64,000 bases of DNA from the NCBI RefSeq assembly GCF_030908385.1, contig NZ_CP133091.1:434001-498000 (forward strand), given 5' to 3'. This stretch comes from Mangrovimonas sp. YM274. GTDB taxonomy: Bacteria; Bacteroidota; Bacteroidia; Flavobacteriales; Flavobacteriaceae. The translations under genes were made by a program, and so were the position numbers. How positions within the stretch are numbered: the first letter of the stretch is position 1; each line of letters begins with the position of its first letter. Below the pieces are notes generated by a model, which saw nothing but the letters and a program-made list of their open reading frames with translations, was not told where the DNA came from and searched no databases. Shown here one piece after another: positions 17,536 through 26,506 of this stretch.

Positions 17536-20364
17536 CTAAATTTCCAAAATGTAATTTGTTAAGCTGGCTTCGTGCGGCAAATCCATTTTTTTTCTAAGTC
17601 TGTAACGTTTTACTTCTACACTTTTTGCAGAAATATTTAACAAAGGAGCTATCTCTTTAGAAGAAAGATTGAGCCTTAAATAAGCACAAAGTTTTAAATC
17701 GTTTGGAGTAAGGGTAGGATGTTTATCTTTAATCTTGTTTAAAAAGTCTTTGTCGGCATTGTTAAAGGCTTCTTCGAAGAATTTCCAATCTTCTTTATTG
17801 TTTAGATTTTTGTCGATTATTCGTATTACCGATTTAATGCTCTTATCTTCTTTGCTATTTTTAAGTTCGTTTTTAATGCCATTCAGGAATTCATTTTTCT
17901 TGATAAGGTTCATGGTTGAAATGGCCAATTCCCGATTTTTGTTTTCAATATCCTGTTGTAACTTTTCATTTTGAAACTGCATGAGCTGCTGTTCATTTTC
18001 AAGCTCTTTCAGCTCAAGCTCATGTTCGGCCTCCTTAAGGAGTTTACGTTGTTGTTTTTTATAGTAATTTTTGTAAACATTATGGAGAAGTAAGGATAAG
18101 AAGATTAGGCATAAAGCGTATATTCCCCAGGCTAAATTTGATAAATACCATGGTCTTTCAATGGTAAAACTGTAACTGGCTACGTTATTGGTTATCACGT
18201 CTCCTACTTTTCCTCTAACTTTAAAAGTGTATGAGCCGTACGGTAGGTTTTTAAAGAGTTCAGAAGATGATTCGCTCCAAGAACTCCAATGATTGTAAAA
18301 ACCTTCTAATTGATACTGATATTCGGGCTTCAGGTATTTATCAAATTCAGGGATACTAAAGGTAAATGCAAGGTTATTCTGGTTGTTTTTAAAATCTCCC
18401 GTTTGTGTTTTGTCGGCAAAAAAGATATCTGAGTCTAAGGTTTGGTTACTGACCGTATTTAGGGAAATTTGGTATTGTTTTTTTGAAATTTTGTCAAGAT
18501 CTAAAATGGTATAGCCGGTTGAAGAACCGAACAGAAATTTATTTTGGTTGAGGTAGCTGATGTTTTCATAGCCCGTCATCCCTTTTCTTAACGTGTTTGG
18601 GAAGGCAATTTTAGTGAGTTTGGGATGGCCGCTGAAATTCCTTTCGGAGAGGAAGCTAATGTCTTCTTTTGAGAACCCCCAAAGGGTGTTGGTTAGCTTT
18701 TCTGAAATCAACTTTCCTGATGTATAGGATTCCTCGTCGTAGATTTGATTTAAGATGGAGTCCTTCACAAAAGTTTTATGTTCTGTATCATAACTATACA
18801 CTCCTTTTTTATAGGCATAAAGAATTTGTCCATTGTATTTTACAAGACTAGAATTGATACCTTGTTCAATAGGGGCTTTCTCAACTTTGAGTGCTTTGGT
18901 ATAGGCATTGTTTGTAGTAATTTTATAAACCCCCTTATATTCGTGATCCACAAAAAGCTCAGTAGTGCCAAAAATTTCAAAAAACTTTGTGGAATTATTG
19001 AAGCCTTCAATCTTATTTCTAAAGGTCCAGTCACCATTTATTTTTTCGAGTACATTGATACCGTTATAGTTTCCTTGGAACAATAAGTTTTTCTGGTTAG
19101 GGACTGGTTTAAGGTCCCAGGTCCCATCAATAGGAATTTTTAGCGAGGCTTTATAGTTGTCAACAATGAAAGTCCCAATATTATGTCCACAAAAAAGCGT
19201 ATTGTCATATATGACCAAACACCAAACTTGGCCTTTGGTACCTTCCACAAAAGTGAATTCCTCTGGAGAATTTAAAGGTTTTACAAACAGTCCTTGGTTG
19301 GTGCCAAGATATAACAGATCCTTAAAAATGGCCGAAGCATAAACAGTTCCCAAGGTGCCGTTTTCATCTCTGAAAATTCTGAAGGGAGAGGTTATGTTAA
19401 CACAGTTGATACCATTGTCCAATCCTAACCAGATATTTTGCTCCATATCTTCAAACAAGGATAGCACGGTATTATTGCTTAAGCCATTTTGCTGATTAAT
19501 GATGTAGTTGACGTCCCCTTCTTTGGTTAGATGGATGATTCCTTTGGAAATGGTGCCTAATGCAAAACTACCATCCTGTAATTGAATGCTGCTATAAACA
19601 CTTACTTTGGAGAGTAAATCTTTAGCCGGGATATCCCATTGTTTGGTTGTCCCTTTTTCTATGACATAAAAACCATTGTCTTGGGTTTCTGCTAAAAGCA
19701 TGTTGTTATGCAGATAAACATTAACGACGATATTTTTGGTCATTACGGAATCTCCCGAAACTACTTTGGGTATGCCATTTTCAATCTTGCAAATACCTAA
19801 ACCAATGTCTTGGTAATAAATACTGTTGTCCACCTTGTACATTTTGGTTACGGCTACCTTGGATTCAATGACATTGAATTCTGAGGTTTTGGTATCATAA
19901 ACATAGATTCTATTGAGGGACTGGAAGAGAATCCAATTGTCTATGGCTAGAATTTTCCAAAATTGTTCGTCTTCAATTAAAGGAGAGGTAAGGTCTTTAG
20001 AGAGGGAGGTGTACTCCAAAGCTCCCAATGAATTTTTTTTCCAATACCCAAACTCCATATAACAGCCTGTGTAAATCAGATCGTTAATGACTTTGACTGA
20101 GCGAATCACTGTTTCGTTGGGAGAAGCGTATAAACGCCATTTGGCTCCATCAAACTCTAAAAGGCCTTTATTGTTGGCTACATAAATGGTTTTGTTGGAA
20201 GTTTGTGAAATGCCCCAATTTTGGTTTTCTGCGCCGTATTGAGTAGGAGTATAAATTTCAATGGGAGGCAGTTCTTGGCCCACCAAATTCAATATACAGC
20301 ATAGCGCAAAAAGAGGGATGAGATATAATTTCACAATTGGCAATTCCTTGATGTTAATATACAA
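17536..20364 (-). CDS. Membrane sensor-regulator with beta-propeller, triple-Tyr domain and LuxR-type HTH
   Basis: A 942-residue protein. A signal/anchor segment at the N-terminus (LYLIPLFALCCILNLVGQ) is followed by propeller repeats of the Reg_prop type (GLDNGINCV, LSNNTVLSLFEDMEQNIWLG; about 30-640). A Y_Y_Y module comes next (YLKPEYQYQLEGFYNHWSSW), then a transmembrane helix (LAWGIYALCLIFLSLLLHNV), a charged coiled coil and a C-terminal HTH (LRLNLSSKEIAPLLNISAKS). It lacks the kinase part of hybrid two-component regulators, so it would sense periplasmic oligosaccharide and bind DNA from the membrane. It is encoded just upstream of susC in the same direction and is the likely controller of that operon. 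A GTG at codon 11 is an alternative start. Confidence 0.85.
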   Translation of the reverse strand: MYINIKELPIVKLYLIPLFALCCILNLVGQELPPIEIYTPTQYGAENQNWGISQTSNKTIYVANNKGLLEFDGAKWRLYASPNETVIRSVKVINDLIYTGCYMEFGYWKKNSLGALEYTSLSKDLTSPLIEDEQFWKILAIDNWILFQSLNRIYVYDTKTSEFNVIESKVAVTKMYKVDNSIYYQDIGLGICKIENGIPKVVSGDSVMTKNIVVNVYLHNNMLLAETQDNGFYVIEKGTTKQWDIPAKDLLSKVSVYSSIQLQDGSFALGTISKGIIHLTKEGDVNYIINQQNGLSNNTVLSLFEDMEQNIWLGLDNGINCVNITSPFRIFRDENGTLGTVYASAIFKDLLYLGTNQGLFVKPLNSPEEFTFVEGTKGQVWCLVIYDNTLFCGHNIGTFIVDNYKASLKIPIDGTWDLKPVPNQKNLLFQGNYNGINVLEKINGDWTFRNKIEGFNNSTKFFEIFGTTELFVDHEYKGVYKITTNNAYTKALKVEKAPIEQGINSSLVKYNGQILYAYKKGVYSYDTEHKTFVKDSILNQIYDEESYTSGKLISEKLTNTLWGFSKEDISFLSERNFSGHPKLTKIAFPNTLRKGMTGYENISYLNQNKFLFGSSTGYTILDLDKISKKQYQISLNTVSNQTLDSDIFFADKTQTGDFKNNQNNLAFTFSIPEFDKYLKPEYQYQLEGFYNHWSSWSESSSELFKNLPYGSYTFKVRGKVGDVITNNVASYSFTIERPWYLSNLAWGIYALCLIFLSLLLHNVYKNYYKKQQRKLLKEAEHELELKELENEQQLMQFQNEKLQQDIENKNRELAISTMNLIKKNEFLNGIKNELKNSKEDKSIKSVIRIIDKNLNNKEDWKFFEEAFNNADKDFLNKIKDKHPTLTPNDLKLCAYLRLNLSSKEIAPLLNISAKSVEVKRYRLRKKMDLPHEASLTNYILEI

Positions 20365-20403
20365 TAATACAAATTAAATAATGTTGATTTTTAGGGAATC
20401 CAT

Positions 20404-20440
20404 AAAAAAAGCCATATCCTTTTGATGGTGATATGGCTTT
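20404..20440 (-). terminator. Rho-independent terminator after the GH97 gene
   Basis: AAAGCCATAT and ATATGGCTTT (20408-20417 and 20431-20440) form a 10-bp stem. Read on the - strand it is followed by a T run (A run at 20404-20410). It lies 25 nt past the GH97 stop and separates that gene from the sensor-regulator. Confidence 0.9.
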
Positions 20441-20464
20441 CAAATTAACATTCAAACAAATGAA

Positions 20465-22486
20465 CTACTCGGTTACTGGGGTGAACCTAATGGCGGTTCC
20501 TCCGCCAGCAGCCAAGTGCAATTCTAAAGTGGTGTTTCGGTTCACTGTTTTAGTAGTTATGTTAATTGGGTAGGGATTACTTTTGTAATTGGCGCCTTCA
20601 CCGTCCTCATAAATTTGAGCTGTATAAGAAGTGTTTTCATCTAAAAAGGTTAAGGGAATCTGTAGTTGGCGAGCATCCGCATTGGTAATGGCGCCTAGAT
20701 ACCAATCTGGGCCATCCCAATCCTTGCGAGCCATAGTGACGTACTTGCCAATTTCGGCATTTGGAACCACAGTTTCCGACCAAATTTCAGGAACATCCTT
20801 TATAAATTGAAACGCTGGTTTGCCTTCGTAATTTTCCGGTAAGTCTGATGCCATTTGCAACGGACTGAACATAGTAACATACAAAGCCAATTGTTTTGCA
20901 AGGGTAGTAGGGACCATGGCTTTGTTGGGAGTTTCGTAGCTGAAGTCGAAGTTTCCTGGAGTAAAGTCCATGGGCCCAGATAACATTCTTGTAAATGGTA
21001 AAATGGTAGTGTGCTCAGGAGGGTTGCCGCCATCGGCAGACCATGCGTTGTATTCTTGTCCTCTACCGCCTTCTTGGGTCATTAAGTTAGGGTAGGTGCG
21101 TTGTAACCCCGTTCCTTTGACAGGTTCATGGTTGTCGATCATGATATGGTATTTGGTTGCGGTTTCAATTACTTTTCTGTAGTGACGCACGCCATATTGG
21201 CCATCGTGCCATTCCTTCTTGTCTAAATATTTGTTTACATAACCTGTTTTTACAGCATTCACGCCAATCCTGTTGTAAAGTTTGAAGGCATCTTCCAGTT
21301 GGTCTTCATAGTGTTTGGAAGCTCCTGCGGTCTCGTGGTGCCCAATCAAACGTACATTATTCATGGCAGCATATTCACTTATGGCTTCAATATCAAAGTC
21401 AGGGTAAGGCTGTGTGAAGCTAAACGCTCTTCCATCGGCGGTCCAATCGCCATCCCAGCCTACATTCCAGCCTTCCACTAAAACGCCATCCAAACCGTGC
21501 TTCGCGGCAAAGTCGATATATCTTTTGGTGTTTTCGGTAGTGGCACCGTGTTTGTCTCCTTGTCCCCAAGAGTATTTTTCCAGATGCATTCCCCACCAAA
21601 TTCCGATGTATTTGGAAGGTTTGATCCAAGACAAATCCTCAATTTTAGACGGTTCGTTTAGGTTGAGCATAAGGGTTGATGTTACCAAATCACCTGGTTG
21701 CTCGCCAATAATTAAGGTTCTCCAAGGGGTCTCAAAAGGAGTTTGTGCATAGACTTTTACACCATTGGCCCAAGGCACCAAATCACTTTCATATTGATTG
21801 TCTTTGGATTTCAATAAGGTCATCGAGGCAAAGTCAGTTAGGTTGGCTTCGTGAAGTGCCAAATATAGTCCGTCCTTAGTTTCAAATGTTGCTGGCGTAT
21901 TGATGGAGCCGGTAGTGTTCATCGGGCTTTTTTTGTACAGACTTTCGTAGTAGCTGTTTTCTGCATGAACAGGAATCCACCATACATCATGGTTTTGTGG
22001 GAAGGTGAACTGGGTTAATTCGTTGGAGATTTTTACACTGTCCATATGCTTTTGCTTTGGAAAGGCATATCTAAACCCAAGCCCATCATCAAACAAACGG
22101 AATTTTAAATCCATCAAACGTTGCTCGCCTTCAGTTTCTTTAAGGTGTACCACCAATTCGTTGTGATGGTCTCTTATGGTTTTAAATTCACCCCAAGGCT
22201 GCTCCCAAGAGGTGTCGGTGCTATGTTCTTCACTGCCTATGACTTCAAAGCCATCGGTCATGTCTTTCTGGTCTTCAAATTCAAATCCCAATAAGGAAGG
22301 CTCCAAAACCGAGGTTCCGTTATGAGTTACCTTGTATTGAGGGGCTCCTGATTCGGTGAGGCTAAACTCCAAAATGGTTGCTTGGTCAGGAGAGCTAAGC
22401 TTGTAGGTTGGTTGCTCTTTGGTGCAGGACACAATGATCGCGCAGCTGCAGAGGATGAATCCAAATGTATAGAGGTAATTTTTCAT
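20465..22486 (-). CDS. GH97 inverting alpha-glucosidase (SusB-like), lipoprotein
   Basis: A 673-residue GH97 enzyme with lipobox Cys21 (IIVSC). A beta-super-sandwich N-terminus (about 30-290) is followed by a (beta/alpha)8 domain (KYIGIWWGMHLEKYSWGQG, DGVLVEGWNVGWDGDW) and a C-terminal beta domain. Glu385 (GHHET), Glu454 (DNHEP) and Glu478 (GRGQE) have the same spacing (69 and 24 residues) as the catalytic glutamates of Bacteroides SusB as I recall them. A Gly sits where retaining members carry the Asp nucleophile (VKTGYV). This argues for an inverting alpha-glucoside hydrolase. It has its own terminator, so it need not be co-regulated with the beta-glucan operon. Confidence 0.88.
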   Translation of the reverse strand: MKNYLYTFGFILCSCAIIVSCTKEQPTYKLSSPDQATILEFSLTESGAPQYKVTHNGTSVLEPSLLGFEFEDQKDMTDGFEVIGSEEHSTDTSWEQPWGEFKTIRDHHNELVVHLKETEGEQRLMDLKFRLFDDGLGFRYAFPKQKHMDSVKISNELTQFTFPQNHDVWWIPVHAENSYYESLYKKSPMNTTGSINTPATFETKDGLYLALHEANLTDFASMTLLKSKDNQYESDLVPWANGVKVYAQTPFETPWRTLIIGEQPGDLVTSTLMLNLNEPSKIEDLSWIKPSKYIGIWWGMHLEKYSWGQGDKHGATTENTKRYIDFAAKHGLDGVLVEGWNVGWDGDWTADGRAFSFTQPYPDFDIEAISEYAAMNNVRLIGHHETAGASKHYEDQLEDAFKLYNRIGVNAVKTGYVNKYLDKKEWHDGQYGVRHYRKVIETATKYHIMIDNHEPVKGTGLQRTYPNLMTQEGGRGQEYNAWSADGGNPPEHTTILPFTRMLSGPMDFTPGNFDFSYETPNKAMVPTTLAKQLALYVTMFSPLQMASDLPENYEGKPAFQFIKDVPEIWSETVVPNAEIGKYVTMARKDWDGPDWYLGAITNADARQLQIPLTFLDENTSYTAQIYEDGEGANYKSNPYPINITTKTVNRNTTLELHLAAGGGTAIRFTPVTE

Positions 22487-23042
22487 ATGAGGAAACTTGC
22501 TTTTTGAAACCAGATTTTGTTATGGCAAAAAGGTTTTGGTAGTGTAATACTAATGAGTGAACAAAGTAGTGAAAATCTTTAAGAAAATGGAACTTAAAGA
22601 TACCTTAATTTGAGATTTCAAAGTCTTGTTTTTCATAGTTAAACACTACTAATTCATTAAAGTCTATAGTTATTTAACTCTATGGTTTACCGTTTTTAAA
22701 AGGCCTTTCGCCAATAAAGCCCTTTTAAATCATTTAAAAATAATACAGGGCAGTGTTTATTGTCAATTAGACAATAAGGCATCTAGGGTTACTTTGTTGT
22801 GACTCTTTTTTGGTTCGGCTATTTTAAAAGGATTTACAGCAAAGTATTCGGTAATGATTGTTGAGAAGTTTACATATGAAATGGGGTTGTGTCCGGTAAG
22901 CGCTTCTAAATTATATCAAATTTAAATAGGGATGCTAAGGAGTTGGTTGTCATATGTTAGCGGTTCTGAAGTGTAAAATACATAATTTAAGTAGGAATAT
23001 TCTTGTATATTTAGGGCTTTTTTTAACATTAAACCAACTTTT
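22487..23042. other. Intergenic region between divergent genes, no gene seen
   Basis: This 556-bp gap separates the GH97 gene (-) from a lipoprotein gene (+). It must hold both promoters. An AAGCGCTT palindrome occurs at 22898-22905. I see no ORF, RNA or repeat that I can support. Confidence 0.5.
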
Positions 23043-23630
23043 ATGAAAACAAAATTTGCACTTTTATTAGCGATTTCTTTATTCTTTAACTGTTCTACAG
23101 ATGATGGAGATTCTTCCGCAACATCTAATTGTGAAACTGATATTCCTTTTTTACAAGAGGGTAATAGCTGGACCTATCAGATGACCGTTTTTGGTTTTGA
23201 AAATGGAGAGGCAAGTATGACTGTAGGCCAATGTAATGGAGCGGGCTATGAGGTAGAGCGAGTGGTTCCTAACCTATCAACTGGGCAATTGGAAACTGGG
23301 ACTGATTTATGGATGCAAGATGGAGATTATTTGATAAATGAGGTGGGCAATGGTAGTGGTACCCTAGCCGAAATCTATAAGAAAAATGTGAGTGTAGGGG
23401 ATGTTTGGACCTATACTAGAGGCGATGGCCATACGGTTACTCATGAAGTGGTGGCTGTAGACTCTTTAATTACTGTGCCTGCAGGTACTTTTTCTTGTAA
23501 TGTTTTTAAACATACTACTACTTCTGCATTTAATGAAACATTTGTCTGTTGGAACGATGATTTTGGAAATATTAAGGAAGATGGTATGGGCTGGTTTAAT
23601 CTAGAGTTGATAAACTACCAAGTAAACTAA
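23043..23630 (+). CDS. Hypothetical lipoprotein
   Basis: A 195-residue protein with a clear lipobox (LFFNC, Cys17) and a short Asp/Ser-rich linker. The rest is beta-rich (NSWTYQMTVFGFENGEA, VGDVWTYTRGDGHTVTHEV, VPAGTFSCNVFKHTT) and contains Cys pairs. The LQEGNSWTY and VSVGDVWTY phrases and the late VPAGTF segment resemble surface lipoproteins of Bacteroidota with repeated beta-strands. It is monocistronic, closed by a strong terminator 20 nt downstream. I do not recognise a function. Confidence 0.75.
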   Translation: MKTKFALLLAISLFFNCSTDDGDSSATSNCETDIPFLQEGNSWTYQMTVFGFENGEASMTVGQCNGAGYEVERVVPNLSTGQLETGTDLWMQDGDYLINEVGNGSGTLAEIYKKNVSVGDVWTYTRGDGHTVTHEVVAVDSLITVPAGTFSCNVFKHTTTSAFNETFVCWNDDFGNIKEDGMGWFNLELINYQVN

Positions 23631-23649
23631 TTCTAACTTCATAATATCT

Positions 23650-23679
23650 AAAGCACTCGCCATAAACGAGTGCTTTTTT
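23650..23679 (+). terminator. Rho-independent terminator
   Basis: AAAGCACTCG pairs with CGAGTGCTTT around a 7-nt loop, followed by T residues. It ends the lipoprotein gene at 23043-23630. Confidence 0.9.
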
Positions 23680-23798
23680 ATTTTACAATTACCCGCAAGA
23701 TAACGGGCTTTTTCAATTTACTATTATTAGTTATATTTGTTACTAACATCTGCTGAGATGTTGCAATAACAGCACTCTTTACCTAACAACTGCCAACC

Positions 23799-24011
23799 AT
23801 GAAGCAACTGTTTTTAAAAATTCTCATAGGCTTTTTTGCTTTGCTGATTAGCGGAGGCATTACGATGTTGTGGATGACCTATATGGCAGAGCTCTTAACG
23901 TCTGATATGATAAAGTATGGTGTTGGTGGAGCATTCCACTTTGTAGGGATGTTAGTTATTTATCATTATCTACAGCGCATGATCTTTAATACGCCGTCCA
24001 AAACTTCCTAA
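23799..24011 (+). CDS. Small two-helix membrane protein
   Basis: A 70-residue protein with two hydrophobic segments (LFLKILIGFFALLISGGITMLWM and YGVGGAFHFVGMLVIYHYL) and a polar tail. It shares size and layout, and a loose pattern (M/V-AE-hydrophobic ... G-hydrophobic-Y-x-x-L-x-R), with the 70-residue protein at 24436-24648. Function unknown. Confidence 0.6.
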   Translation: MKQLFLKILIGFFALLISGGITMLWMTYMAELLTSDMIKYGVGGAFHFVGMLVIYHYLQRMIFNTPSKTS

Positions 24012-24435
24012 GGTATTGCGCATAACGACTCTTAATATTTTCTTTTTAGTGCTAACTAATTGAATTGATGTAGGCTAGCTGTATATGCCTATACCGTGAA
24101 TTTTTAGCAATTTACAACTTGTAGTCTTTTTAATATATAATTTAAGAGGATACGGTCAATTTGTAATCGATTGTTTCGATGAAGTGTTAAAAATTTGCGT
24201 TACAGTGCTTTATGTTGAAATAATGGGGAAACTTTATGCTGTTAATTCAACTTGTTTTTTTATATTGGTCACGCTATCAGATATAAAGGGGGAATTTCCC
24301 GATATGTCAACATAATTACAAACAATTTCCTGACCAAGTATCTTGTTTGTTGGACGGCTTATCCCGCCATCCGCAATTATAAACCCATATTAATTAAACA
24401 ATAACTAAAGTTAGTAATCCATTAACTAGAACTAT
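24012..24435. other. Intergenic region, no gene seen
   Basis: This 424-bp AT-rich gap lies between two small membrane-protein genes. No ORF with coding character, hairpin terminator or repeat was recognised. Confidence 0.5.
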
Positions 24436-24648
24436 ATGCATACCAGAAATTTAAAAGTAGCCTTAGGCCTTATATCCTTTGTGTTGGGTGTTGGCTTCAG
24501 CCTACAGATTAGAACCAATGTTGCTGAGGTTATGCCATCCTCCTTCTTTCTCAATGTATTAACCCTTGTGTTTACTACCATAGGTACACTTTTAATGTAC
24601 CGTCAACTCATGCGCCTTTTATATGTTAGGGCCACAGAACATAATTAG
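24436..24648 (+). CDS. Small two-helix membrane protein
   Basis: A 70-residue protein with two hydrophobic segments (VALGLISFVLGVGFSL and FFLNVLTLVFTTIGTLLMY) and the C-terminal pattern YRQLMRLLY. It looks distantly related to the product of 23799-24011. Function unknown. Confidence 0.6.
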   Translation: MHTRNLKVALGLISFVLGVGFSLQIRTNVAEVMPSSFFLNVLTLVFTTIGTLLMYRQLMRLLYVRATEHN

Positions 24649-24795
24649 CTGCAAGGTATTCTGCTTTGTTGTTAAGTAATTGGTTGAGATTCCTTGCTTA
24701 AATTAATAAGATTTTTCTTAGTTTAGTGGCTACTGAACAGTCATCATAGTATTACAATATGACGATAAAAGTTTAAGGTTTCAGGATACTTTACA

Positions 24796-24993
24796 ATGAA
24801 AATATATAGAATAGTCATCATTTTTATAGCCTCGATTGCATTAATATATCAGATGTTTTATCTGGACTACAGCAATTTGGAGTGGAGCAATAATAAACCA
24901 ATTTATATGAGTATGATTGCTATGCTTTGTGCAATTATTGGTAATGCACTATCTTTTGAAACAGATACTACCAAGGCTAAAAAGCCTCTTTAA
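24796..24993 (+). CDS. Small two-helix membrane protein
   Basis: A 65-residue protein with two hydrophobic segments (IVIIFIASIALIYQMFYL and YMSMIAMLCAIIGNALSF) and a lysine-rich tail. It is the third small membrane protein in a row within 1.2 kb. Function unknown. Confidence 0.55.
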   Translation: MKIYRIVIIFIASIALIYQMFYLDYSNLEWSNNKPIYMSMIAMLCAIIGNALSFETDTTKAKKPL

Positions 24994-25151
24994 ATCTCCT
25001 ATCCTTTCATTTTTATTAGGTAGATAAACTTACAAATTGACATAATATAGGTGTCTAACCTTGCTTATGTTGGTACGCTATTCTCTTTCCAAAGAATCCG
25101 GACAAGCCTTTGTATATTTGTTTGGGCTCATGGCCTATAACTTAGCTGCGC

Positions 25152-25946
25152 ATGGAAAAAACCATCTTCGAGATTAGTAAAATGGACTGCCCTTCAGAGG
25201 AGAACTTGATCCGTATGAAGCTTCAGGGCATGCCAGGAATCCAGCAACTGGATTTTGATATTCCCAATAGGGCCTTGACCGTATTTCACGAAGGCCACCT
25301 CGCGCAAATAGAACAGGCTATTGTAGAACTCAATTTAGGAGGGAAGCAAATTAGCAGTGAACACACCAATCAAACAGAATTCTCCGAACACAAAGACCAG
25401 AGCAAACTGCTATGGACCGTCTTGATCATTAACTTTGCCTTTTTTGTGGTTGAAATGACCACGGGTCTGCTTTCTAAATCGATGGGATTGGTAGCCGATA
25501 GCCTTGATATGTTGGCCGATGCCTTTGTGTATGGCATCAGTTTGTTTGCAGTGGGCGGTACCTTGATGCGCAAAAAGCGCATTGCCAAACTAGCGGGCTA
25601 TTTTCAGATACTGTTGGCCCTTATCGGCTTTGCAGAAGTGCTGCGCCGTTTTTTTGGCAGCGAAAGGCTTCCTGATTTTAATACCATGATATGGGTGTCT
25701 GTTTTGGCATTATTGGCCAATGGCTACTGTTTGTACTTGTTGCAGAAGTCCAAAAGCAAGGAAGAGGCCCATATGAAAGCCAGCATGATTTTTACGTCCA
25801 ACGACGTTATCATTAACCTAGGTGTGATAATAGCCGGTGCTTTGGTGCATTGGTTGCACTCCAATAAACCTGATTTGATCATTGGGAGCATTGTATTTGT
25901 TTTGGTGGTGCAGGGTGCCATTAGGATTTTGCAGTTGGGCAAGTAG
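25152..25946 (+). CDS. Cation transporter: HMA-like domain fused to a CDF-type membrane domain
   Basis: A 264-residue protein. The first 70 residues look like a heavy-metal-associated fold with the metal-binding phrase M11-D-C13-P-S-E. The rest has about six membrane helices of the cation diffusion facilitator type (SKSMGLVADSLDMLADAFVYG). In the second helix the motif is DxxxD instead of HxxxD. In the fifth helix the usual HxxxD appears as FTSND, so one canonical ligand is missing, as in a CDF subgroup with S-x-N-D at this place. It may move a different metal or use the HMA cysteine. No metal gene neighbour helps; an SMR exporter follows. Confidence 0.75.
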   Translation: MEKTIFEISKMDCPSEENLIRMKLQGMPGIQQLDFDIPNRALTVFHEGHLAQIEQAIVELNLGGKQISSEHTNQTEFSEHKDQSKLLWTVLIINFAFFVVEMTTGLLSKSMGLVADSLDMLADAFVYGISLFAVGGTLMRKKRIAKLAGYFQILLALIGFAEVLRRFFGSERLPDFNTMIWVSVLALLANGYCLYLLQKSKSKEEAHMKASMIFTSNDVIINLGVIIAGALVHWLHSNKPDLIIGSIVFVLVVQGAIRILQLGK

Positions 25947-26153
25947 GGTTTGGGAGTATTGAGGAGTTAGTATGGAGAAGTGAGATGGAGGGTATGCTTT
26001 TTTATGTTCTATCACTAATGGTCATTTAGGTGAACAGCTCATGTTTTCAAGATGAGACCTCTATTTTTGTTTAAGATTTCGTGTATATTGCCATTAGGTT
26101 GTAAGGCTTATGCCATAGCAATAGAGAACCATTATATAGCAAGACTACTACAA

Positions 26154-26480
26154 ATGAATTGGGTACTATTAATTATCGCTGGACTTTTTGAAGTGGCCTT
26201 TGCGGCCTGTTTGGGCAAGGCAAAGGAGGCCAAGGGCGTGGACGTTACCTATTGGTACATTGGTTTTTTGGTGTGTTTGGCCATTAGTATGTTGCTTTTG
26301 GTTAAGGTTACCAAACAACTGCCCATTGGGACTGCCTATGCCGTTTGGACGGGCATTGGGGCCGTTGGTACCGTATTGGTGGGCATCTTGGTGTTTAAAG
26401 AGCCCGCAACGTTTTGGAGGCTCTTCTTCATTACTACCTTGATTGCTTCTATTGTGGGGTTGAAAATGGTGTCGCATTGA
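26154..26480 (+). CDS. Small multidrug resistance family exporter, SugE/Gdx-like
   Basis: The frame opens at 26052, but the first helix of the family starts at the Met at 26154, giving 108 residues and four membrane helices. The essential Glu13 lies in LIIAGLFEVAF, and PIGTAYAVWTGIGAVGTV with EPATFWRLFF matches the guanidinium-exporter (Gdx/SugE) branch better than EmrE. I looked for a guanidine riboswitch upstream and saw none. Whether it acts alone or as a heterodimer cannot be told; no second SMR gene is adjacent. Confidence 0.85.
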   Translation: MNWVLLIIAGLFEVAFAACLGKAKEAKGVDVTYWYIGFLVCLAISMLLLVKVTKQLPIGTAYAVWTGIGAVGTVLVGILVFKEPATFWRLFFITTLIASIVGLKMVSH

Positions 26481-26506
26481 GGTTGTGAGTAGGTTCTGCT
26501 CTTGTG

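Noticed and set aside
25947-26153. Guanidine riboswitch before the Gdx-like exporter
   Set aside because: No ykkC-type conserved segments or paired ACGR-loop hairpins were seen.
26052-26153. N-terminal extension of the SMR exporter
   Set aside because: The family begins at its first helix with Glu13; the additional 34 residues do not fit and the Met at 26154 gives the normal length.
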